Shown: piece after piece, positions 1 through 9,016 of the stretch | How the letters are laid out: each line of letters begins with the position of its first letter | How positions within the stretch are numbered: the first letter of the stretch is position 1 | Source of the DNA: Apostichopus japonicus | Lineage: Eukaryota > Echinodermata > Holothuroidea > Aspidochirotida > Stichopodidae | Direction of reading: 5' to 3' | Assembly (NCBI RefSeq): GCF_037975245.1 | Contig: NC_092575.1 | Span: 10,448,001 to 10,512,000, forward strand | DNA: 64,000 nt | The notes under the pieces: generated by a model | Seen by the model: only the letters and a program-made list of their open reading frames with translations | Database searches by the model: none | What the model was told of the DNA's origin: nothing | Translations under genes and position numbers: made by a program

Positions 1-3000
1 CTCAAAACCACTTTAACACTGGTAGGTCAAAATTCTATGATGATTTCTACCCTTATAAGTATTTACTAAGCTCCACCACATTGGTCAATAATATTATAAA
101 GCTTAGGTAAATTTGATTTCTAAAAGTTTGCAGTGAAATCACAGAACGTATTACCTGCAAATTTAAGAGATGTTTGCCAATCAACCAGTGGATTACAGAT
201 TGTTGGGCCCCTTTAATACCAATGTTGTCAGACCATCTTGGTTTAATGGGGGCAGTCCAGAGTTCCTATAGGGGGGACCTTGTCATATCCGTCCTACTGT
301 ATCGCGTGAACGGGCTCACAAGTAAGCAAACATGCAAGATGAAAGACGATACCTCAACGTGACAGACATTTACTCATCATCTTACTACCATCCTTCTGTA
401 ACATATCCCATCCTCTCCCCTCCCCCCTTTACCCTCCCCTCCTACTCCCACACAAGACCTCCACCACCCCATGGCTATGAACCCAATTTAAACTGTTAAC
501 CTTTCATCAGGGCCAAAATAGATTACACATATAGAAATGAGATCGTACAGTATATTGACTTGAGCTCGACTCTTGCACATCAGACTATATTCTCCAGTAC
601 ATTCTTCAGTTTTAGTTCAATTAAAAACAAAATTTTAAAAAGGAAGAAAAGATAGGAAAAGTAACCCACTATTATTGTATTAAAAGGCACAGCAGCTGTG
701 AGTATTATGCACTGACTGAGGTTTCCTGCTATAGCCATATATCACTGCAGTACTAATATTGCCATGGCGATGACATTTTGACAGTGAATAGGAGTTTTAA
801 TGCCATTAGTGTCACCACTTCCAAACAGATTAAAAAGTAACATTTATGACAAGAGTATATGCATTGTACAAAGAGAGAGCGAGAAAAAAAAAAAAATTAA
901 AGAGCGCTGATGACGGTATAATTTTGGTTGGTGCTGAAGTAAGCACAGTCGTCTATTGTTAATGGAGAACAGTGATGTCGACAGCGTGAACCACACGGGA
1001 TGAAATAAATATACACACCCTGTCGACCTCCAGTAAACAAGGCAACAATATTTATGTCTCCCCCTCCCCCCTCCCATTTCCATGGGTGGATGATTTCAGC
1101 CATGGATGGTAACTTTCCCTTTATTTAACCCCGAAAATTGGATTCGATAGTACTTCATGCATTTATGATCATGATATAAGAGAGTTATTTTCATTTGCTC
1201 ACGGTTTTCCCATCTCGATATGGAGACATGTAAAGTAATCAGATGAGATGCGTTCAATTTTCTCACCTTCAACAGATTGTACAAACTTGTGACGTTTTTC
1301 TTCACTTGTTTCTTTACATTGGTTATTTAATGTCAATCCTTACAGAACCCCTTGCGAAAGGAGGTGTGCACAGTTATAATTACTGAGGTGAGGGGCATTT
1401 TGGGAAGGAAAGATGCATGCTGGGAATAGACAGATATATATCTTGAAAATAACTCTTTTTGCCTTTTGTCACCATTTTAGAGAAGTTGACAGAATCTACG
1501 GAATGGTATAGAAAGGGATCAAAACGAAGACACAAGCTTCAATCGTTTACTTTTAATCTAAGGTGATTAATGGTTCCGTTAATTCATTTGATTCCAAACT
1601 TTGTTGCCCAGACATTTTATAATATTATTGTTTATAATCATAATTTGTCAAAAACTCTCACTGATCAATTGTGATGAACTGTTAAGCCATATCGGATAAA
1701 GCATCAAATTATATAAAAAATTGAGCAAATGTAAGGTTGCTTTAATGGTACTGCAAATAACAATTTGAATGGCCAATTTGTAAGACTGTACACAAGAAGA
1801 CATATATGACAATGATCCACTTTTGGGGGCAATTAACGCTCCGACTTCTAGATATACTGTTATCTCGAATAGCGCAATGCTTACAACTTGAAATAAATAT
1901 TTGGGTTTTTCTCCATCTTGACCATGAACCACATAATTGTTCATAATCAAGTTTTTAAAGAAAGGCAAAAATTAACAAGCACTGAATTTATATACAGAAT
2001 TTCTGCCTGTGATTTACAGTGCCAACACGATACGATAGGTCATCTCAAATATGATTACTGTATAAATACGCCCTGTCTCTGGCAATCTCTGAGGGAATTC
2101 TGTAATATCAGGAGGAGGTGAATGACCATGCCAGCAACCTGCACTGGTTTCTGCATTGTTTACATAGCTGATTTCCAGCTGCACTTGATAGTGTTTGATC
2201 TATATCAGGTTGACTCAATTAAAAGTCCAGATCGGTCCCAGCAGACTGACCGTTGATAACCTCTCCACCACCCCCCCTCATTCGGGACTCACCGGTTCTG
2301 CAGATTCAAAGTTACCTGGAATCTATCAATTCCTGAATCACAAAATCCACATCTTGTCTCCGGCTTTATCAGGTATGTGGTTTAAAGGTATATTAAACTC
2401 AAAGAGGCTGTTGTACCTGGCCGTACAGTACTGTATGCTTCCTGGCATGCAAGGACCCGAACACGAAACGTACAAATTGATAGTTCCTTTATATATATTG
2501 TCACATCTAGTGTTATGAGACAGATCATCTCTAAAGTTGCTTACTGACTTAATTGTCAACAGATTATAGCATATCATCACTTGACGATAACCTAAGGTTA
2601 CTAGGGACGCCCCCGATATCCCGGGGACAGTCCCCAGATTACATGAGCCGTCCCCAGATTACATGAGCAGTCGCAGATAAATTGGAAATGTCCCTGGATT
2701 TATGCAACATCTCTGGACTTTGTAGAAAGGCCCTGAAAATATCTGTTTGGTCGTAGGTTCGTAGAGACAGTTTGAAAGTTTTGATTCTTGTGACTACTTC
2801 TATTAATCCCACCAGGATGTTTCAATTTTATACTCCTTTAAAATTGGGAGATTTCTTCCGATGCCCCGAGTCGTGTGATGTAACAGAGTACATCTGGAAG
2901 CTCTTAACAGGATCATTTTTGGCGGAGGACGGGGTAAAATTTTATTGCCGTTCCACAGATGATCTTTCAATATACTAGAATTTTTGATAGAGGGGCAATG

Positions 3001-3765
3001 TCAATGCATGGGGAAAGTTAATGACCATGAGATGTAACGTTCCATGAAATTCAAACTTGTTTGTGCCTCCATTACCGATGGAATGGTTATGTACACACTG
3101 AGAAGGATACAATGGGCCGCTACTTGTATGCTAAACTGATGGTTGCAATAAAAAATAAAAAAAGCAGGGACATTAAAAATTGTTGACTTTGCTAAGCGAG
3201 TAATGAACGGATTTGTACTCTTGGCAAACGTCATCTGCGAGAGCGACAAAAAAAATAACGACAGATTTATACGGCTTTGTTTTGCTGGAATTTGATATGG
3301 CATTTAAAACAGAACCTAAACTGTCAGGAATTTACGGATATTCTTTACACTGTCTCCGACCAAAATTTACTCTTTCCCATCTACTGTACATGTAACTTAC
3401 TGTAGGCAAATTGGTAATGAGCCTACGACCCACTTATTGGAGGGTTTCTGCCAACTTTCCCTTCCTTTTAGAACTCTAGCAGTCAGAAGTGCATATATCT
3501 GTTGGTCAGTGGGGGACCGCATACATTATGTAGGAGGGAAGTTAATCTGCGTTTGATGCTGTATTATAACAGTTCAGTGATATCACCAGTACTGTTGTAG
3601 GTCTACAGAAATGATTACAGGTCAAACATCAAATTCATAAGCAGTCTGGACATAGCTCCTGAAAGCAGCGGTGCTTTTTGCATCAATTTATCTGTGACGA
3701 TACTGATTAAAGGATCTCTCGTGACTATAATTTCTACTGTATGCCTGTGTGTGTGTGTGACTTAC
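1..3765. other. non-coding stretch, presumed intron of the ZNRF3/RNF43-like gene
   Basis: I see no coding exon here on either strand. The stretch follows the splice donor of the 3766-3909 exon on the minus strand, so it should be the next intron of that gene. The exon encoding the transmembrane segment was looked for and not found, so it should lie beyond the left edge. Contents are AT-rich single-copy-looking sequence, a pyrimidine-rich patch near 410-450, and a short duplication around 2630-2668 in which GTCCCCAGATTACATGAG occurs twice in a row. The short open frames in this part have no splice context and no recognisable motif. Confidence 0.5.
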
Positions 3766-3909
3766 CACTTTGGTCTGGTTGTAGACTGGTTTGATCCTAG
3801 CCAGAGCATTCTTTTCCCTGAATATGACTTCCATCAGCTCCTTGGCGTGGACATCGTTGACGAGGATAACAGGCCGATCGAGTCTCCGCAACATCCCTGC
3901 CTCTCGGAG
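3766..3909 (-). CDS. ZNRF3: ZNRF3/RNF43-like E3 ligase, PA-domain exon (third in window)
   Basis: This is an internal exon of 144 nt (48 codons, phase 0 at both ends) on the minus strand. It is bounded by an acceptor ending ttcccctttcag and the donor gtaagt. It encodes the C-terminal half of the PA ectodomain: RPVILVNDVHAKELMEVI followed by an ALARI motif. This matches the ZNRF3/RNF43 pattern of R/KPVV-V-x-A-x-LM-I then ARARI just before the transmembrane helix. Known role of the family: a single-pass plasma-membrane RING ligase that ubiquitinates Frizzled/LRP6, lowers Wnt signalling, and is itself cleared by R-spondin/LGR, which bind the PA domain. The upstream exon (32593-32667) joins in phase. 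Membrane and RING exons are outside the window. Other PA-TM-RING ligases (RNF13, RNF128 types) are less likely given the QRGATAVI motif upstream. Confidence 0.85.
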
Positions 3910-4514
3910 CTGAAAGGGGAAATTTTCGAGAGAAATTAAAGATTTCGTTGTTTTAGAGTGTCGTGTGGCACTGCACCACCCAACACAATATATACAGTTT
4001 ATATTTTAGATGCTTACACATTTCCAGTGCATGTTTCAGGTTGATGAAATATACTCTGACAGCTGTTAGAGAATTTTTGAGGGAGATGTAATAAAAAGGA
4101 AGATATGATAGCTTTATGGTCTGCATCTTACTTCCTTGTAATCTGCTTCACTGTATAATTACCTACCTGTACTAATCAGCTATGCAGCTACTAGGTTTCT
4201 CCTTCAATGGCATTTCCTTTCCTTTGAATGACGTACAACCCCTTTGAATTCATCACAAATATTTTACATTTCTTTGTCGTTGCCAAGTTACAAGAGATCA
4301 TATATCATTTGAAACTGTTAGAGAATGATGGCTGCCTGTACACTGGCTAGATAAAAGTGGTGTTGTGGTGTACAAATTTTGAAGTGTTAGAGTAAGTTTT
4401 ACATGTGAACAATCAGTAAAATAGTAAGTCTGCAAATGACACCTTTACTGAAGTCTTTATATATACTGCATTGCTGGCAAAATAGTAACTCCTGTTTCCC
4501 ATAAATGGCAAACA

Positions 4515-4738
4515 AAGATCCTAAGGAACCGTTCCCATCGAATTAAGTCGAAAAATAATCCACACAAGAAACGAACGATGTAGGCACTTTGAATGGTAGA
4601 ATGACATGGAAGGGCATTGACCAGAGGGGCCGGTCATAGAGGGCTCACAGTGTTAGAAGGTTACCGGTTCATTCTAGGCACGGTAGAATGAGAGTGCTAA
4701 GGATGTGGGAGACAGGTAAGCAAGGAGCGAATGAAATA
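4515..4738 (-). mobile_element. DIRS relic A: 5' leader plus right terminal repeat of an older copy
   Basis: The sequence aligns along its length to about 13495-13723 of the full element, including the leader piece around GATGTAG-G/A-C and the terminal repeat (GGTAGAATGA, CACAGTGTTA, GGTTACC, ATTCTAGGC, GGTAGAATGAG, GAGACAGGTAAGC). Many substitutions and small gaps show it is much older than the intact copy. No coding remnant adjoins it, so only the transcription-start end survives. It is in the same orientation as the intact element. Confidence 0.75.
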
Positions 4739-5029
4739 CTTTTTCCCTCGGTAAAACGTAACAAAATAAATAGAAAGTGATGAACCTCTTCAGAAAATAT
4801 GGTAATAAGGGGAAAAAAATCTTGTATTTACCTTGGCTCAAAATTAGACTATGATTTTAGCAATGGAAAATTCCATTTTAAATTTTCTTTTATGGAACAT
4901 TCAAGCCTACTGAACAGTTTTCCAAAAATTATGGTCATAAATTGGCTATAACCTTCACTAGTGCAGATAAACTGGGAAAAAATGTATCCCAAATGTTAAC
5001 CATCCAAAAGCAGTACAGAATAGACCTAC

Positions 5030-5690
5030 AGCTAAAAATTAGAATCAGATAATGATTCCCTTAACACTTGTTGTATTATTATGACTCCAAGCCATGAAAA
5101 CCATTGAAAACTTGTTTCCATTGGTGATAGTTAAAAAGTAACTCACAATCAGAAAATGTTTTGCACATATTTCATAAAAATTTTGACATAATGCATAATG
5201 GTACTGGTGGTTATAATCATGGAAAATATTACTATTCTTTATACAAAACTATGCAATTTCCCATCAAAGTTGTTATAGGACTCAGATATGAAAAACTCAT
5301 GCTACTCGCTTTTAAACATCAAATTATGAGTTTATTTATCAAATTTATTAAAAATGAACTGTGCAGACGCAGAATAGCAGCGCGAAATAGACCTTAAAAA
5401 CTGCGTCCACCATGAAAATCAGATTAAATATTTCCTGTTTACTAGTATAACGACTCCAAGGCATAAAAACGCTAGAAAACTTTAACAAACGTCGATGGTT
5501 CATACTCCCAAATCAGAAAATAATCTCACGCACATACGTACATACTGCGCACAACGTACGCCATAACATATCGTACCATATTCAGTCGTTATCATGGAAC
5601 TATTTACTTACAAAACTGCAAAATTCTCCATCAAAGTTATGACATTAGCTCACGAAATGACGGTCTTCTCGCGTTACTCGCAACGGACGC
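5030..5690. repeat. diverged tandem duplication, about 360-bp unit, two copies
   Basis: Two segments, about 5035-5390 and 5397-5690, share an ordered series of blocks: gactccaagccatgaaaa against gactccaaggcataaaaa; ggttataatcatggaaaata against cgttatcatggaacta; caaaactatgcaatttccca against caaaactgcaaaattctcca; catcaaagtt in both; then gctactcgc against gttactcgc. Overall identity is low. The first copy is nearly free of CpG while the second has many. No protein is encoded. Confidence 0.55.
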
Positions 5691-6909
5691 TAAATTTGCT
5701 AAATTTTTATAATCCACTGGCAACTCTCCTAAACGAGTGTTTGAAGATATAACCGACGGCGCCTCGCCAATAACTAGAGGCGATCCAGGCTTTGGCATGC
5801 AGACTCATCAATGTGTGAAGCTCTTACCAAACGGATCAAACATTTATGCAGTTTACGGACGAATCCATACATGTGGATACTCTCGCCGAGAATGCGAGAA
5901 ATAGCAGATGCCCATTGATTATGACTCAGAAAAGAGGAAGGAATTTTTTTCCCTTTCCTGACGAGGGGAACGGAAGGGAAAAGATAGAATACTCGCCTAA
6001 TTTAGGCTGTAACCCGAACCAACCGAGTGTCAGTTTGAACTCACATCTTACAGTAGTTTATCAGTTTGATAGCTTTAAAATGTTTTTTCCGTTCCACGAA
6101 TGAGATGTGGCCAAAAAAAGAGAAGAGTGAAGATTACAAAAATAGAGAGAATGGGAACTTTGAAGAGCTGCATTCATTACTTTCAGATGAATTATATTTG
6201 AGAGGAAGGTTCTCCAGTAGAATCATGGCCGAAATCAGTAGTACTACGGTAACTACTAGTGGATATCTCGTGAGGTTCCAAAAAGGGGTTTTCTTGGCAG
6301 GATTCCTAGAATGATTATACGGACTGCAATATCACATATCAGGTTGTTTCTGGGTGACAGAACGAATGCAGACAACAATTGTACGTGGTGGTGTAGGGCA
6401 CTGCATCTAACGTCAATATCAAAACGTGTAGAAAAATGAACACTTTTCCTGAGACTTGACCTTAAATTCCCTAACATTTTGTTTGTTGGTTTTTACATCA
6501 AATTTGAAGGAAACACTCAATTTGAATTTGAACCAGTATAAAGTTGGAATCCTTTTCTTGCAGGAAAATGATTACAGAATCCAAGCATTGCTCAACAACA
6601 ACAAAAATAAGTCTGTTTTGAAGCATGCAGCTCATCATTTTTCAGCATACTGTACTTGTTGACAGTTGTGTTTTCAATTGTACTTATGACAACAGTACCT
6701 GTGTATGTTAATTTGTCTGCTTGACTGTTTACTATAGGGATGGACCATCCTAACAGGACACTTTCTCAGCCAAGCTTCCACACCAATTTGTCAAACATCT
6801 CACCACTTTTTTTTTTTATACAAGTAAGCAATATTCAAAGTCCTACTTGCCAAAAGTGCCTGACTATATGCAGTCAATTGTCTGTAATTTTTGCTATAAT
6901 ATCTCACAA
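5691..6909. other. non-coding, moderately CpG-rich at the left
   Basis: From about 5500 to 5900 the sequence has a clear local excess of CpG (for example CGACGGCGCCTCGCC near 5755), unlike its surroundings. It then returns to AT-rich intronic DNA. Open frames of 60-85 codons here have no splice context or recognisable motif. The intact DIRS element begins at about 6910. Confidence 0.4.
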
Positions 6910-6948
6910 ACTCCAAAACTTACTGGTTTGGATATTTACGAGTGACGA

Positions 6949-7072
6949 GCTTACCTGTCTCGCCACAACCTTAGCACCCTCATTCTACCGCGCCTAGAAT
7001 GTCCTGGTAACCTTTTTAACACTGTGCACCCTCTGTGACCCGGCTTCACGGGTCACTGCCCATCCTTCTCAT
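6949..7072 (+). repeat. left inverted terminal repeat of the DIRS element
   Basis: 124 bp identical, as reverse complement, to 13584-13707. Outside it a 39-bp extension (6910-6948) is unique to the left end and reappears only in the ICR and in two relic elements. Read on the minus strand, the outer edge carries GAGACAG|GTAAGC, a consensus splice donor, at the very 3' end of the element's own transcript. Confidence 0.92.
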
Positions 7073-7344
7073 GAGACCAAAGCCCTCCAAAGTGGTCTCT
7101 GCCTTGGAGTTGAGTAGTAGTCCTCCCCGACAGAAGGGGAAGACTACCCCCTCGACTCCTGAACTAACATCGAATTCTGACGCTACTGACGGGAGGGGGA
7201 GTACTTCCCCCCAGTAGGGAGGGAGACTACCCTCTACGACCCCGTCCACGTCTGACCCCTTAACTCTAACAAGGAGGCCTAAAATAGCAGGAGATACTCT
7301 TAAGTTAGGCCCAACGCCCCGAACACTGTAGTGTAGATGTAGTG

Positions 7345-7379
7345 AGGAGACAGGTAAGTCACGAGAGAACCGAAGTGAG
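7345..7379 (+). repeat. extra fragment resembling the DIRS right terminus
   Basis: GAGACAGGTAAGTCACGAG followed by GAACCGAAGTGAG resembles the element's right end (GAGACAGGTAAGCGAGGAGCGAAGTAA) but stands alone inside the 3' region, about 350 bp from the ICR. It may be a remnant of an earlier ICR or terminus captured during rearrangement. Confidence 0.45.
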
Positions 7380-7447
7380 AAGAACATTAGTTCATAGAGA
7401 AGGGGTTATACGACACTAAAAACCCCAGTAACTCACAGTGGAACTAG

Positions 7448-7537
7448 GTTACTACAAGTTACTACACGTTACTACGAGTTACTACCGGTTACTACAAGTT
7501 ACTACGAGTTACTACCCGTTCCTACACGATACTACGT
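7448..7537 (+). repeat. decanucleotide tandem repeat GTTACTACNN, nine units
   Basis: There are nine consecutive 10-bp units of the form GTTACTAC plus two variable bases; the last two units carry substitutions (GTTCCTAC, GATACTAC). It lies in the element's 3' non-coding region, so the transcript carries NNGTAGTAAC repeats. A ten-base period is close to one helical turn. Function unknown. Confidence 0.85.
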
Positions 7538-7726
7538 CAAAAAAAACAAATTTTTACCATGAACTCACCGATAAAATAGGTGGCCGGGCGAGGACTCGTT
7601 CGGTGGAGGCCCTTCCTTTTTTTCTCAGGTCTCTTGGCCTGTACAGGAAGGTGTATAGTCAGGTCAGTGCGACCGCTCCTCCGTCCGGCTGCGTCCCACC
7701 CCCCTCGGGGGAGGGAGGCGGGAATG

Positions 7727-7824
7727 GAGACAGGTAAGCTCGTCACTCGTAAATATCCAAACCAGTAAGTTTTGGAGTATTTACTTCGCTCCTCGCTTAC
7801 CTGTCTCGCCACAACCTTAGCACC
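7727..7824. repeat. internal complementary region (ICR) of the DIRS element
   Basis: Positions 7727-7778 are the exact reverse complement of 6910-6961 (left end), and 7779-7824 are the exact reverse complement of 13678-13723 (right end). The two halves abut with no extra base. In the DIRS1 replication model (Cappello and colleagues; Goodwin and Poulter) this region templates the circular junction of the two ends, and the circle is then inserted by the recombinase. The stop codon of the recombinase gene (7817-7819) lies inside the ICR, as in other compact DIRS elements. Confidence 0.93.
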
Positions 7825-9016
7825 GAGTGGCACTGCCCGATGGTGGGAGGCCCGAGGGGTGGGACCTAATACCCGCCGGACCTCGCATCACCGCGCTACA
7901 AAACGCCGTCTCAGCCTGTAGAGAGTCCGAAAGGTAGCAGGTAACAAATGTTGTTGGCGTTCGCCAGGCTGCTGCCTTGAGAATGTCCTCCACTGGGACT
8001 CCCGCAAAAAGGGCTGTTGAGGCCGCTACTCCCCTGATGTCGTGGGCTCTCGGTGTAATTGTGCCGGTTGTAAACGGGCGGATGATTTCCGCCAGCCATC
8101 GGGAAATGGTGTCTTTGGACGCCGCTGAATAAGGTGCTCTCGGTAAGATGAACAAGGTCGTGGTTGTTCCTCTAAGGTGTTGGGTCTTGTTTAGATACCA
8201 TTTGAGAGCTCGGACTGGGCACCACAGTTTATCCTCTGCGATTGAAGAGAGGGATTTTATTTCGGGGATAAAAATGTCCCCCGGCAGGAAGGATAGGACC
8301 TGGTTTTTGGCTAGGAAGGCCGGATCGGGGACCATTCTTACCCCGTGGTTCTCGAACCTGATATGGTTCTGTTTGGTGGAGAGAGCGTGGAGACAGCTTC
8401 TTCTTCTTGCTGACGCCAGAGCGATCAGGAATAGCGTTTTCTTTGTAAGAGATGCCAGCGAGGCTGAGGCCATGGGTTCGTACGGCGGTTTGGTGAGTGT
8501 TTGCAGCGCTGCTGACAAACTCCACGAGGGCGCGAGTCGCCTGATTCGGGGGCGCCTGTTCGCCATCCCCCTGATGAGCTGGGAGATGTCCCTGTTGCTG
8601 CCTGGGGTGGACCCATCTGCAAACCCACGATGTATAACGGTAATTGCCGACCTGTAGTTCTTGATGGTCGACACTTGCTTGCCTTCCTCGAAGAGGGAGT
8701 GAAGGAAGTCTACCACCTGTGCCAAAGAGGTTTCGGATGGCAGTACCTGTCTGTTGTGGCACCATTCCCCGAACTTGCGTAGTCGGGAATCGTAAGTAGC
8801 AACGGTTGTTGCCCTCCTGGCGTCGGCCGCGATTGCGGCAGCCGCTTCCGAAAAGCCCCTCTGTCGAAGGGAAGTCCTGACAACTTCCACGCAACTAGTT
8901 GTAGCCCTTTGATGTCTGGGTGGATGAGGGTCCCCCGTCTTTGGGACAGCAGATGGGGCGTGTCCGGTAGGATCGCTGGGGTGTCCATTAGAAGTTGTAG
9001 GAGCTCCCCGAACCAT
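7817..9016 (-). CDS. DIRS tyrosine recombinase (YR)
   Basis: The recombinase integrates the circular DNA intermediate. The frame runs open from 10720 to 7817 (967 codons), but only the last 358 codons or so (from about 8893) look like recombinase. An ATG at 9016 gives a 399-residue protein. The N-terminal SAM-like core-binding part is around ATTVATYDSRLRKFGEW and TIKNYRSAI. The catalytic part has the first Arg in SARRRSCLHAL, the HDIRG box (His and second Arg), Trp in AAAWRTPTTF and the nucleophile Tyr in VTCYLSD (codon 7934-7936). All R-H-x-x-R-W-Y residues are present. It overlaps the 3' end of pol by about 300 nt in another frame. How it is translated is not visible; the upstream open part of its frame lies under RT. 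Confidence 0.9.
   Translation of the reverse strand: MVRGAPTTSNGHPSDPTGHAPSAVPKTGDPHPPRHQRATTSCVEVVRTSLRQRGFSEAAAAIAADARRATTVATYDSRLRKFGEWCHNRQVLPSETSLAQVVDFLHSLFEEGKQVSTIKNYRSAITVIHRGFADGSTPGSNRDISQLIRGMANRRPRIRRLAPSWSLSAALQTLTKPPYEPMASASLASLTKKTLFLIALASARRRSCLHALSTKQNHIRFENHGVRMVPDPAFLAKNQVLSFLPGDIFIPEIKSLSSIAEDKLWCPVRALKWYLNKTQHLRGTTTTLFILPRAPYSAASKDTISRWLAEIIRPFTTGTITPRAHDIRGVAASTALFAGVPVEDILKAAAWRTPTTFVTCYLSDSLQAETAFCSAVMRGPAGIRSHPSGLPPSGSATRC

Larger units (their letters stand above)
7073..7726 (-). other. 3' non-coding region of the DIRS element
   Basis: This lies between the left terminal repeat and the ICR. It is GC-rich with purine/pyrimidine blocks (a near-palindrome GGGGGAGTACTTCCCC near 7195-7210). 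Frames up to about 113 codons exist on both strands but resemble nothing known and lie downstream of the recombinase stop. It includes an extra terminus-like fragment (7345-7379) and a ten-base tandem repeat (7448-7537). Confidence 0.6.
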
